The position numbers were made by a program, and so were the translations under genes. This document shows, piece by piece, positions 1 to 9,243 of a stretch of DNA of 32,984 bases (the stretch's first letter is position 1; each line of letters opens with the position of its first letter). The DNA lies in the NCBI GenBank assembly GCA_003599255.1, contig QZJF01000005.1, positions 1 through 32,984 on the forward strand, read 5' to 3'. Under the pieces are notes generated by a model. It was not told where the DNA came from and ran no database searches. It saw nothing but the letters and a program-made list of their open reading frames with translations. The stretch is from a candidate division WWE3 bacterium. GTDB taxonomy: Bacteria; Patescibacteriota; WWE3; UBA101185; UBA10185.

Positions 1-31
1 CTCGCGGCGTTTTGCTTTTATGCGGTAGTGA

Positions 32-37
32 TATACT
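32..37 (+). promoter_or_regulatory. Extended -10 (TGaTATACT) 8 nt before the ATG at 46
   Basis: gtagTGaTATACTaaaaacatATG; implied TSS at or within 1-2 nt of ATG. Confidence 0.5.
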
Positions 38-45
38 AAAAACAT

Positions 46-3000
46 ATGTTTCTTTCCCTTAAAGATAAGATTCTCAAGCCCCTTTTTATGCCCTTCCGAC
101 TTATACTTGAAGTTTTCAAATCAGCAAAAACTCTTTCTGTAAAATCGGTAATAGATTTTTTAATAAGCTTCTCAAAAAAGTACACTATAGCTTTATTGCT
201 TATTCTTATTTCTACTTTGGTATCTCTTAGAAATTACGATCCGGGCACATTTCTGACGGGGTGGGACACACTGCATCCGGAATTCAACATGAGGGAGTAC
301 TGGATAAGAATAATTGATGGGGTATGGCAGGAACACCAGGCATTGGGCTCCGTCGCTACCCAGGCGCATCCATCGGAAATTCCCAGAATGCTGATAATGT
401 CTTTCTTTAGCCTTTTTATGGCCATGGACCAGCTCCGATACGCGTATGCCTTTTTGATGCTCATTCTTGGACCCTTTGGTGTCTACGTTTTTCTGAAACA
501 AGTAATATTAAAAAATCTTTCATTCCGATCACGAGAAATAGGTGCATTCGCAGGAGGTATGTTGTATCTGCTAAATCTTGGAACGTTACAGCACTTTTAT
601 GTACCTCTCGAAATGTTTCTTACTCATTACGGATTTTTGGGGTTTGTGTTTTTGTATGGTTCCCTCTATTACGAAGAAGGCAAAAAAGCAGATTTATTCT
701 ACTTCCTTATCGTTTCGTTTTTTATGGCGTCACAGTCACATACGGCCACTCTTTTTTACGCATACGTACTAAACCTTATGATGTATTTCGGCCTTCTAAT
801 TTTGTATGACATGGTCAAGGGGATATGGACAAAGAGCCCGAGTATATTTTTTACCGGTTGGCACAGGGCGTTTATTTTGGGGATTTATACTCTTTTAATC
901 AACGCGTTTTGGTTGCTGCCTAACGGTTATTTCATTATCAAACATAGTGCCGAGATAAAAGAATCCAAAATACATCATCTTTTTTCTGAAGAGGCATTTC
1001 TACAAAACAAAGAATTCGGGCGGATAGAGGATGTGTCCATCTTGAAAAACTTTCTGTTTAACTGGGGAGAACACACAGGCAATCTTGAGTTTGGCCCCTT
1101 GCTGGACGAATGGAATACCCATCTAAAGCGGCCGGGTGTATTAATAATTGGATATAGCAGTTTTGCCTTGGTGTGTTTTGGGATGGTTTTGGCACTTCTT
1201 AGGAGGGAAAAATACGCTTTTCCATTGGTTGGGATTCTTGCCATATCAATGTTTTTTCTCTTCAATGTAAACCCGCCCCTGGGGTTTTTGTTCGTTTACC
1301 TGCAGAATAATTTTGAGATTTTCAAAGAGGCATTCAGGTTTCCGTTTACAAAGTTCTCAATTACTCTGATGTTTGCCTATGCATCATTTTTTGGGATATT
1401 TTTTGCATATTTGGGATTTCTTGTTCAAAGATTATTCAAAAAAACTTTTGTTGTATATCCATTGTACATAATATTGTACTCAATAATCATCTTTTCCCTT
1501 TTCTACTACATGAGACCGGCGGTTAACGGATACATGATAAGCCCGTCAATGCGGGTAAAAATACCTCAAAGATATTTTGAAATGTTTTCCTATTTGGGAC
1601 AACAAGAAGAATACGGAAGAGTAGCAAATTTACCCATTCATTCATTTTGGGGATGGGTATATTACAATTGGGATCCGTTTACTAAATTGGGTTACCAGGG
1701 AGCCGGTTTTCTATGGTTTGGAATCGATAAACCCCTTATGGACCGTGAGTTTGACAGGTGGAATTTGCTAAACGAGCAATATTATAGGGAGATGTCCCTT
1801 GCAGTATATTCTGAGGACATTGAATTTGTGGAAAGAATACTGGAAAAATACAAAATCAGGTGGGTTTTACTAGACGAAAGTGTTGTAGCGCCCGGTTCAG
1901 AGCAGATAGTACTATATTATCCTCAAATAAAAGCTTTATTGGGATCATCCGCCCAAATCAGCATGGAGAAAAATTTTGGGGATGGACTTGTCCTTTATAA
2001 ATATTCTCCGGAGCGTGAATACGCAGAAAAAGAGATTTTGGATAATTTCTCGTTTACAGGGGACTCAGTCTTTAAGGAGTACACGGATCCTATGTACAGT
2101 ATCTATGGAGACTATGTAAAGAGGGACAAGGAAAAGTACTTTCCGTATGTAGGTATAACGCATTTTGACGAGAGCATTCTTCCTCAGTTTGTTTCTTCCG
2201 ACAGGGAAAACACATATTTTACAAACAGGCTTGCTTTCTCAAAGATAACCGCCTCGGGAGTTTCTGATCTCTTCCAATATCATATTTTGTTGAAAAAGAG
2301 TGGGGACGAAGAAGGTCTATATCTGCGATTATCAGATGTCCCGGGATTTGTAGGTTCAGAAGACTTTGAGACATTACTTGAGGTCCAGGAGTTGCCTGAA
2401 AGCTTTATTTTGAGATTAAACAACAGCTTATTTCTGGTAAATACAGGGGATATAGGTATGGAAGAATATACAGAAATTGGGCTTATCGCCATTAATCCCT
2501 CCCGACAACTTGACCTGTCCTTGCTGACACCATCCATAGTAGAGTTAAAAAGTCTGGATTATCCCAAATTACTGGAAAGGTGCAGCGACACAGGGATAGG
2601 TTCCACGTATTCAATCGAATTTTTAGAAGACGGTTTTAAGATATTGGCAAAGGACATTAAAACCTGTCTGACTATGAGTTTTGAAGATCTGCTAATTAGC
2701 AGTGATTTCCAGTCTAATTCTATCCTGCTAAGCGCAGACGTGGAGGAAGCAGAGGCTCGAGCGGACATTTGCATTTTAGACAGCGTGACCGGTCTGTGTG
2801 TCAACCGGCCTTTAAATAGCGGATATACCGCGGCGGTGATAGATACAGCCCGTTTTAATAAGTACTTCCTTAGGTTTACGGTCAGTGGGATTTTGGAAAG
2901 CAAAGAAGTTGGTGTGACCTTCAGAAACCTGCGAATTAACAGCCTTTCTCCAATATTTGTTAATACATACGATGTAAGCAGTTTTACAAAAGTATCGGGT

Positions 3001-3735
3001 GAGTATTTCGGAAGACTGGTATTCAGAAAAGACTTAGACTACTCAGGAAATGTTACGGATTTGGGTTACAACCCAAGAATTTGTCAGACCGGTTATAGAA
3101 ATTTCAAGAACTCTTTTGTAAAGATTTTTGAGAACAGTATTTTATATGAATCTCATGGTGACTCCCTATGCGATTCATTCCAGTTCCCATTTGCTTCTCA
3201 TGCTTCCGGGTACATTCTGGAAGTCAAAGCCAGAAACATTGAGGGCATGCCTCTTAGGATATGCCTTACGAATGAGTATTCCAAAAGATGCGACCTTTAC
3301 GTAACACTGGGTACTGAAAAGGAATTTAATACTCATTACTTTTTGGTTCCTCCTATGGGAGAGGGGTCCGGCTATACAGTCAATTTCAGCAATATCGTTT
3401 TTGGCGAAGGGACCAGCATAAATGAGCTGGAATACATTTCTCTTACACCGTTTCCTTATAACCTTCTAAGGAATCTCCACGAGGAAGTTCCGCGTGCCTC
3501 AGGACAAAAACTTCTGGTGTTAAACCAGGCATATGAAGACGGGTGGACAGCTATGTGTGGCTTTTTCCCATGTAAGGCTCAGCATTCTATTGTAAATAAT
3601 TGGTCAAACGGGTGGATTTTTGAAACCGGCAATGTTCCCGAGGATGTAAAGATTATATTCTGGCCACAGTTGCTGGAATATTTTGGTCTTGTGCTTACAG
3701 CAGGTTCATTAATTTTGATAAGAAAGGTAAATTAA
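46..3735 (+). CDS. Large multi-spanning membrane protein, GT-C / YfhO-like (arabinofuranosyltransferase-like) envelope glycan protein
   Basis: 1229-aa ORF; N-terminal half with many hydrophobic segments, long extracytoplasmic part, C-terminal 'LVLNQAYEDGWTA...NNWSNGWIF' resembling YfhO-type GT-C proteins, then a final TM segment. Confidence 0.7.
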   Translation: MFLSLKDKILKPLFMPFRLILEVFKSAKTLSVKSVIDFLISFSKKYTIALLLILISTLVSLRNYDPGTFLTGWDTLHPEFNMREYWIRIIDGVWQEHQALGSVATQAHPSEIPRMLIMSFFSLFMAMDQLRYAYAFLMLILGPFGVYVFLKQVILKNLSFRSREIGAFAGGMLYLLNLGTLQHFYVPLEMFLTHYGFLGFVFLYGSLYYEEGKKADLFYFLIVSFFMASQSHTATLFYAYVLNLMMYFGLLILYDMVKGIWTKSPSIFFTGWHRAFILGIYTLLINAFWLLPNGYFIIKHSAEIKESKIHHLFSEEAFLQNKEFGRIEDVSILKNFLFNWGEHTGNLEFGPLLDEWNTHLKRPGVLIIGYSSFALVCFGMVLALLRREKYAFPLVGILAISMFFLFNVNPPLGFLFVYLQNNFEIFKEAFRFPFTKFSITLMFAYASFFGIFFAYLGFLVQRLFKKTFVVYPLYIILYSIIIFSLFYYMRPAVNGYMISPSMRVKIPQRYFEMFSYLGQQEEYGRVANLPIHSFWGWVYYNWDPFTKLGYQGAGFLWFGIDKPLMDREFDRWNLLNEQYYREMSLAVYSEDIEFVERILEKYKIRWVLLDESVVAPGSEQIVLYYPQIKALLGSSAQISMEKNFGDGLVLYKYSPEREYAEKEILDNFSFTGDSVFKEYTDPMYSIYGDYVKRDKEKYFPYVGITHFDESILPQFVSSDRENTYFTNRLAFSKITASGVSDLFQYHILLKKSGDEEGLYLRLSDVPGFVGSEDFETLLEVQELPESFILRLNNSLFLVNTGDIGMEEYTEIGLIAINPSRQLDLSLLTPSIVELKSLDYPKLLERCSDTGIGSTYSIEFLEDGFKILAKDIKTCLTMSFEDLLISSDFQSNSILLSADVEEAEARADICILDSVTGLCVNRPLNSGYTAAVIDTARFNKYFLRFTVSGILESKEVGVTFRNLRINSLSPIFVNTYDVSSFTKVSGEYFGRLVFRKDLDYSGNVTDLGYNPRICQTGYRNFKNSFVKIFENSILYESHGDSLCDSFQFPFASHASGYILEVKARNIEGMPLRICLTNEYSKRCDLYVTLGTEKEFNTHYFLVPPMGEGSGYTVNFSNIVFGEGTSINELEYISLTPFPYNLLRNLHEEVPRASGQKLLVLNQAYEDGWTAMCGFFPCKAQHSIVNNWSNGWIFETGNVPEDVKIIFWPQLLEYFGLVLTAGSLILIRKVN

Positions 3736-3738
3736 ATC

Positions 3739-4749
3739 ATGACAAGCAAGAAACCTGTGCTTATTACCGGGGGAGCGGGCTATATTGGCAGTCACGCAGC
3801 AAAGCTCTTTTTGGAAAAGGGTCATAAAGTAGTTATTTTGGACAATTTGTTTAGGGGATATCAAGGTGCGATTGATGTCCTTAAGAAATACGGTGATGTT
3901 GATTTTCATAAGATTGATCTTAGAAATTCAGAAGAAGTGGATGCATTATTTGACCAATATGAATTTGATTCCGTTCTTCATTTCGCAGCCCTGTGTCTTG
4001 TGAGCGAATCTATGGAAAAGCCTGAAGAATATTTTAAGAACAATGTCTACGGGTCATTGAATCTTTTTGAGGCAATGAGGCATCACAACGTTAGAAATCT
4101 TGTTTTTTCTTCTACCTGTGCTGTTTACGGCGAGTCTGAATATCTTCCGTTGGACGAGAAGCACCCGAAAAATCCTACGAATTCATATGGTGAGTCAAAG
4201 CTGATAGTGGAACAGATGTTGAAATGGTACGACAGGGTTCACGATTTTAGACATGTGACTTTTAGGTATTTTAATGTGTGCGGGGCCGCGCCGGACGGGA
4301 CAATAGGAGACAGCAAAAGACCCTCGGTCCTGTTAGTTCAAAATGCTGTCAGAGGTGCCTTGGGAATCGAAGATTTCAAACTCACCTGCCCAAAAGTTGA
4401 AACACCGGATGGTACGCCAATAAGGGATTATGTTGACGTAAATGATCTTGTGGAGGCACACTTTCTTGCATACGAATATTTACTGAACGGTGGTAGCAGC
4501 GATGCTCTTAATCTTGGGAGCGGTAACGGCATATCCGTTTTAGAAATTATCTCTCAGGTAGAAAATATACTTGGTACTAAGATAGAGGTAAATCATGGAG
4601 TGGCCAGAAAGGGTGAATATGCTAAGGTTTATGCTTCATACAACAGGGCCAAAGAAAAGCTTGGGTGGAATCCGAAATTAAGTCTTAAGGACAGCGTTAA
4701 TGCTTTGGTTGCTTGGTATAGGGACCACCCCCGGGGATACGACGCCTGA
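3739..4749 (+). CDS. galE: UDP-glucose 4-epimerase
   Basis: N-terminal Rossmann GGAGYIGSH; STCAVYG...YGESK SDR active site; RYFNVCGAAPDG. Confidence 0.93.
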   Translation: MTSKKPVLITGGAGYIGSHAAKLFLEKGHKVVILDNLFRGYQGAIDVLKKYGDVDFHKIDLRNSEEVDALFDQYEFDSVLHFAALCLVSESMEKPEEYFKNNVYGSLNLFEAMRHHNVRNLVFSSTCAVYGESEYLPLDEKHPKNPTNSYGESKLIVEQMLKWYDRVHDFRHVTFRYFNVCGAAPDGTIGDSKRPSVLLVQNAVRGALGIEDFKLTCPKVETPDGTPIRDYVDVNDLVEAHFLAYEYLLNGGSSDALNLGSGNGISVLEIISQVENILGTKIEVNHGVARKGEYAKVYASYNRAKEKLGWNPKLSLKDSVNALVAWYRDHPRGYDA

Positions 4750-4785
4750 TTTTATATAGGTCCAGACACCGACTGCCCTATAGTG

Positions 4786-4814
4786 TTGACAAAAATCCCG
4801 CTATGAGATATAAT
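4786..4814 (+). promoter_or_regulatory. Consensus sigma70-type promoter TTGACA-17-TATAAT
   Basis: TTGACA 4786-4791, 17-nt spacer, TATAAT 4809-4814, upstream of the LPKTG protein gene. Confidence 0.88.
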
Positions 4815-4823
4815 CTTACGCGT

Positions 4824-4860
4824 AAAGGTTTAGTAACCTTTATTGTTGTTAATACAACAA
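4824..4860 (+). promoter_or_regulatory. Two adjacent 5'UTR stem-loops with tetraloops
   Basis: AAAGGTT-TAGT-AACCTTT (4824-4841) and TTGTTGT-TAAT-ACAACAA (4843-4860), both perfect 7-bp stems just after the predicted TSS. Confidence 0.7.
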
Positions 4861-4933
4861 ATAGTTTCCTGCCAAAGCCTAATATCCTTGCTGTTCTTGA
4901 ATGTGAGAGGAGTACAGGTATTAGCCTTAAAAA

Positions 4934-5614
4934 ATGAACTTATTTAACAAAGGTTTGAAAAACTTAATATTCGCTTCTGTCTTGGCAGCTATGTTTGCTT
5001 TCTTTCCTGTTGCTGTTTACGCTGAAGATTGTGATAAGACTTACGGTGGAGGAGAAGTTTGCATAGTTAACAAAAGCTTTAAGATCAGAAAATGGGTTAA
5101 GCTTGAAGGAGACAGCAATTGGAAAGAGGAAGTAACCATTGATCTTAACGACGATGATGAGAACGATAAAGAGATAATCTTTAAGATCGAAGTTGAGAAC
5201 AATGTTGAAAGTGACGATATGGATGTCGACGATTTCGAGTTTGATGATATGGAAATGAAAGACATTCTACCTGATGAATTTAAGCTTGACGATGATAGTG
5301 AAGATGATCTTGAAGAAGAATGGGATAACTTCAAGGCCGGTGATGAGGAAACTTTCTATATCACCGTGAAGTTAAGAGACAGTGAAAAAGACAGAGAAGG
5401 TACATTTCATAAATGTGCCATCAACAAGGCCGAAGTCTACTATGACGGAGAATTTGAAGGTGCCGATGACGCATCCGTATGCTGGAAGAGAGGCGAAGAA
5501 GAGGAAGAAATTAAAGAGCTTCCTAAAACAGGAACTCCTCTTTCAGCCGGTGTCACAGGTTTAGGATTAGTAGCACTTGGTACTCTGATAAAAAAGAGTA
5601 AGAAATTAAAGTAA
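4934..5614 (+). CDS. Acidic secreted surface protein with C-terminal LPKTG sortase-anchoring signal
   Basis: N-terminal signal peptide (...AMFAFFPVAVYAED), D/E-rich body, C-terminus ELPKTGTPLSAGVTGLGLVALGTLIKKSKKLK (LPXTG + hydrophobic + basic tail). Confidence 0.85.
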   Translation: MNLFNKGLKNLIFASVLAAMFAFFPVAVYAEDCDKTYGGGEVCIVNKSFKIRKWVKLEGDSNWKEEVTIDLNDDDENDKEIIFKIEVENNVESDDMDVDDFEFDDMEMKDILPDEFKLDDDSEDDLEEEWDNFKAGDEETFYITVKLRDSEKDREGTFHKCAINKAEVYYDGEFEGADDASVCWKRGEEEEEIKELPKTGTPLSAGVTGLGLVALGTLIKKSKKLK

Positions 5615-5622
5615 CTTTTAGA

Positions 5623-5653
5623 CCCAGTCCAAAAGCTTGTCTTTTGGACTGGG
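5623..5653 (+). other. Perfect 13-bp inverted repeat, 5-nt loop (intergenic hairpin)
   Basis: CCCAGTCCAAAAG-CTTGT-CTTTTGGACTGGG; no T-run follows. Confidence 0.8.
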
Positions 5654-5656
5654 GAT

Positions 5657-5696
5657 AGAATGGTTGGGTTTGGCCCCCGCCTTACGCGACCATTCT
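5657..5696 (+). other. Second intergenic inverted repeat (8-bp stem)
   Basis: AGAATGGT ... ACCATTCT enclosing 24 nt. Confidence 0.5.
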
Positions 5697-5741
5697 GTTT
5701 CCGGTCCAAGGGCAGTTAGTATTTACCGATAACGAAATCTC

Positions 5742-6479
5742 ATGAATAACAAAATGCGCCTGCGCTACAGAATAGAATATGTGTTAGATAAATTAATTCT
5801 TGATAAGAGAGTCGGCCTGGCTGTAGCCGTACTTTCCCCTCTGTTTTTTATGGGAAGCGCCCTGTATTTAAGTGGCTATGCCAAGTATGTGGGAATTGAT
5901 AACAAGTTTGGGGAAATAGTCTCCTTCATATCCAAAAGTGATAAGAACCAGGCATCACCGGAAAATACCGAAGATCCTCAGTCAGGGGAAGTTAAATCAG
6001 CATTTGAAGAGGCGTTGAAGCCTATTTACACTGCTCCTTCCCGATTATTTACCGATGACGGGAAAATAGATGTGGAGTTGATTGAAGTTGGTGTAGATGA
6101 CACAGGTATGCTTGTTTCTCCTAAAGATTGGAACAAGGGCGGGTGGTTTAGATCCGGGTCCCGTCCAGGAGAGACCGGAAACCTGATAATTAATGCCCAC
6201 TACGACAACAACTATGCTCAGCCTGCTGCATTTTGGGAGTTGAAAAATGTTAAGGTAGATGATAAATTGACTGTGTTAGATAAGTTTGGAAAGAGTTATA
6301 CTTATGTCGTTAGCGAGTCTTTCCTTGTGGATATAAATGACCCCAATAGACTACAGATTTTTGAAAACGCAGAAAATAACTCTACTATGACCTTAATAAC
6401 ATGCGGAGGCGTATGGTTGCCGGGACAATCTACTTATAACAAGAGGCTTGTTGTTAAAGGGATACTTCTGACCGATTAG
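5742..6479 (+). CDS. Sortase family transpeptidase
   Basis: N-terminal TM; catalytic His in 'LIINAHYDN', Cys in 'MTLITCGG', Arg in 'YNKRLVVKG'; directly downstream of LPKTG protein. Confidence 0.88.
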   Translation: MNNKMRLRYRIEYVLDKLILDKRVGLAVAVLSPLFFMGSALYLSGYAKYVGIDNKFGEIVSFISKSDKNQASPENTEDPQSGEVKSAFEEALKPIYTAPSRLFTDDGKIDVELIEVGVDDTGMLVSPKDWNKGGWFRSGSRPGETGNLIINAHYDNNYAQPAAFWELKNVKVDDKLTVLDKFGKSYTYVVSESFLVDINDPNRLQIFENAENNSTMTLITCGGVWLPGQSTYNKRLVVKGILLTD

Positions 6480-6497
6480 TTCAAGAATTTTGAAGTT

Positions 6498-6530
6498 GGG
6501 AGGTAGCACGGGGCAGTGGCTATCTCCCAT
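6498..6530 (+). other. Intergenic hairpin in the sortase-rho gap
   Basis: TGGGAGGTAGC-ACGGGGCAGTG-GCTATCTCCCA, 11-bp stem with one G-U. Confidence 0.65.
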
Positions 6531-6533
6531 CTT

Positions 6534-6552
6534 TAGAATTTTTGAATTCTAA
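6534..6552 (+). other. Second hairpin in the sortase-rho gap
   Basis: TTAGAAT-TTTGA-ATTCTAA, 7-bp stem. Confidence 0.5.
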
Positions 6553-6646
6553 GTACTTTCATTTTCTTCGTTGTGATAGCAAGTACCCGAAGGTAAATGT
6601 AGTATCAAATGCCTACTAGTATATATTTCATAATTGGTAACAAAAT

Positions 6647-7960
6647 ATGCCTCTAAAAAAACAAAAAGATGAAGAAGTAGTAAATTCCTCACAGCATGAT
6701 GCTCCGATGTCCGAACCCCCTAAACCGCAAAAGACTGCTAATAGAACAAGGAGAACCGGTTATGGCAAAGAGTACGATACAAGTGCCGGAAGCTCATATT
6801 CTAATAACAGTGGCTACTCAAATGGTGAGTCCTCATATTACAATGGCGAAGTGATCGGGATTAAAGGCATGTTGGAGGTGTTGCCTGATTATGGTGTTAT
6901 CAGACAGGAAAATAATGTCGACGCCGATTTACCAAAGGATGTTTATATAAGCCAATCGCAGATAAGAAGATTTAACTTGAGAATGGGTGATTCGATTACC
7001 GGTTTCGCACGTCCTCCAAAAGAAGGTGAAAGATATCTGTCGCTTTTAAGAGTCGAATCGGTTGCCGGAATGGACCCTGAAGAAGCCAGAAAAAGGCCGA
7101 TTTTTTCGAAACTTACTCCGATTTTTCCTAACGAATGGCTTAAATTGGAAACTGAGCCCGGGATTATTTCAACCAGATTAATTGACCTTATCGCACCTAT
7201 AGGACGCGGACAGCGCGCATTAATAGTAGCTCCTCCTAAGGCCGGTAAAACATGGTTATTGAAGGATATTGCAAATGGTATCACTACAAATTATCCCGAT
7301 GTCGTCTTGTTGGTTGCTCTAATCGGCGAAAGACCCGAAGAAGTAACTCACTTCAGCAGGAGTGTACAGGGAGAGGTATTTGCAAGCAACTTTGACGAAA
7401 AGGCTGATGAACAGACAAGAATTTCGGAAATATGTCTGGAACACGCAAAAAGACTAGCCGAATCAGGAAAAGACGTAGTTATACTAATGGATTCAATTAC
7501 AAGATTGGCGCGTGCCTATAACATGGTTGCACCTCCTTCCGGAAGAACACTGACAGGAGGATTTGATCCGGCAGCTTTATATCCTGCAAAGCACTTTTTT
7601 GGAGCCGCTCGTAACTTTGAAGAGGGTGGAAGTTTAACAATTGTTGCGACTGCCCTTGTTGATACCGGTTCCCGTATGGACGACGTAATCTTCGAGGAAT
7701 TTAAGGGTACGGGCAATATGGAACTTAGGTTGGACAGATCCCTTGCGGAAAGAAGGATTTACCCTTCCATTGATATAAAAGCCAGCGGAACTAGACACGA
7801 GGAATATCTGTTGGATAAGCTTGAACTTGAAAAAGTCTTTAGGCTCAGACGCATGGTTGATCTGCTTGATGACAGAGATTCAACTGAACTCGTTATTGAC
7901 CGACTGAAAAAGACTAAAAGCAACAAGGAATTCCTTGATAATCTGCACAAAAGTCAGTAG
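6647..7960 (+). CDS. rho: Transcription termination factor Rho
   Basis: OB-fold '[33 protein letters not shown]', Walker A '[15 protein letters not shown]', '[15 protein letters not shown]', '[34 protein letters not shown]'. Confidence 0.97.
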   Translation: MPLKKQKDEEVVNSSQHDAPMSEPPKPQKTANRTRRTGYGKEYDTSAGSSYSNNSGYSNGESSYYNGEVIGIKGMLEVLPDYGVIRQENNVDADLPKDVYISQSQIRRFNLRMGDSITGFARPPKEGERYLSLLRVESVAGMDPEEARKRPIFSKLTPIFPNEWLKLETEPGIISTRLIDLIAPIGRGQRALIVAPPKAGKTWLLKDIANGITTNYPDVVLLVALIGERPEEVTHFSRSVQGEVFASNFDEKADEQTRISEICLEHAKRLAESGKDVVILMDSITRLARAYNMVAPPSGRTLTGGFDPAALYPAKHFFGAARNFEEGGSLTIVATALVDTGSRMDDVIFEEFKGTGNMELRLDRSLAERRIYPSIDIKASGTRHEEYLLDKLELEKVFRLRRMVDLLDDRDSTELVIDRLKKTKSNKEFLDNLHKSQ

Positions 7961-8028
7961 GTTTGAGTTTTGTTAATTTCCCCATATGCTGATAAAATAA
8001 GCCGATCGGAATAACTAATTTTGGCTAT

Positions 8029-9234
8029 ATGATTTTTACTATTAAAAGACCTAAGTCTAAAAGGTTTTTTCAGCTAAGTTTTGAGGGTTTTAAGCCGGGG
8101 GGACGAACCAGACTTGATAAGGTATTTCGTTCGTGGGGTGGGTTTTTTAAATCCCTTTATCAGTATCTATCAAGAAAAATGTGGCTTTTTGTTCTATTGC
8201 TGGGAAGTTTTTTCAAGTTTTTATTCAAGTTACCTTCAGAAATCAAACGTTTCATCGTAAGAAAATTAATATGGTCTAGAGGGAAACTTGGCAGACCCGT
8301 CGCAACCATTGCAGTCATATCAGTCGGTTTTATTGTTTTTCTTTTTGGCGAAGTGTTTAGCAGTTTCTCCTTCGTTATTGATAAGGAGGTCAATGCTGAC
8401 TATCTTTCTAACACTTCCGATATTATTCCGAAAAAAGAAATTGCTACAACCACCATACCTGACATCAGAAAAAGAACCGAGCCATTCGTTTATCGGGTAG
8501 AAGGCGGGGACACTCTGTCAGGTATCGGTGAGAAATTTAAAGTTTCTGTAGATGCTCTAAAATACGTTAATAATCTTACTGACTACACCATTTTGAAGGT
8601 AGGGCAGGAAATAACAATACCACCTGTCTCCGGGCTTATACATACAGTTAAGAGCGGCGACACTCTTAATTCTATTGCCGCAAAATACGATGTTGCGCCG
8701 CAAGCCATTGCAGACTTCAACTACGTTTTGGACACTTCCAAACTTGCCTCAGGCACTGAACTGGTTATTCCGGGAGCAAAAGTACCTGAACCGGTGCTTC
8801 CTCCCGTATATGCGCCTCCTTCAATATCCCTTCCGTCCACAGGTGGTACTGCAACCCCGAGCAAGAGTTTCTGTGTGTGGCCAACGACTGTGCGTATAGT
8901 CACGCAATACTATGCGTGGTATCACAATGGTATAGATGTCGCTACTCCTTGGGGAAGAGGTATGCCGCCGCTATTTGCCTGTACAGGTGGAAGAGTCGTG
9001 AGAGCAGGATGGGATCCGTTTGGTTTAGGGCTACACGTGAGAATTGATCACGGAAACGGATATGAAACAGTATATGGCCATATGAGTAGAATAGATGTAG
9101 GATATGGCCAGAGGGTGGACAGAGGTCAGGTAATTGGCCTGATGGGTAATACAGGTCGTTCCACCGGCCCTCATGTACACTTCACGGTTAACTTTAACGG
9201 GGTATCTCAGAACCCCATGAATTATACGAATTAG
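8029..9234 (+). CDS. LysM-domain M23 family metallopeptidase
   Basis: TM segment, two LysM repeats ('YRVEGGDTLSGIGEKF', 'HTVKSGDTLNSIAAKY'), M23 motifs 'HNGIDVATPWG', 'YGHMSRIDV', 'GPHVHF'. Confidence 0.92.
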   Translation: MIFTIKRPKSKRFFQLSFEGFKPGGRTRLDKVFRSWGGFFKSLYQYLSRKMWLFVLLLGSFFKFLFKLPSEIKRFIVRKLIWSRGKLGRPVATIAVISVGFIVFLFGEVFSSFSFVIDKEVNADYLSNTSDIIPKKEIATTTIPDIRKRTEPFVYRVEGGDTLSGIGEKFKVSVDALKYVNNLTDYTILKVGQEITIPPVSGLIHTVKSGDTLNSIAAKYDVAPQAIADFNYVLDTSKLASGTELVIPGAKVPEPVLPPVYAPPSISLPSTGGTATPSKSFCVWPTTVRIVTQYYAWYHNGIDVATPWGRGMPPLFACTGGRVVRAGWDPFGLGLHVRIDHGNGYETVYGHMSRIDVGYGQRVDRGQVIGLMGNTGRSTGPHVHFTVNFNGVSQNPMNYTN

Positions 9235-9243
9235 GAATAACAT

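Noticed and set aside
193-501. Antisense and alternate-frame ORFs inside strong genes (e.g. 193-501, 975-1265, 5041-5334, 9231-9647, 12095-12424, 22492-22947)
   Set aside because: They overlap convincingly coding frames and their products look compositionally like mirror translations of the sense gene, with no recognisable domain.
4747-4749. Alternative genetic code (UGA as Gly/Trp, as in some CPR)
   Set aside because: Genes such as galE, dprA's neighbours and both comEC parts end normally at TGA and no in-frame TGA is needed to complete any protein.
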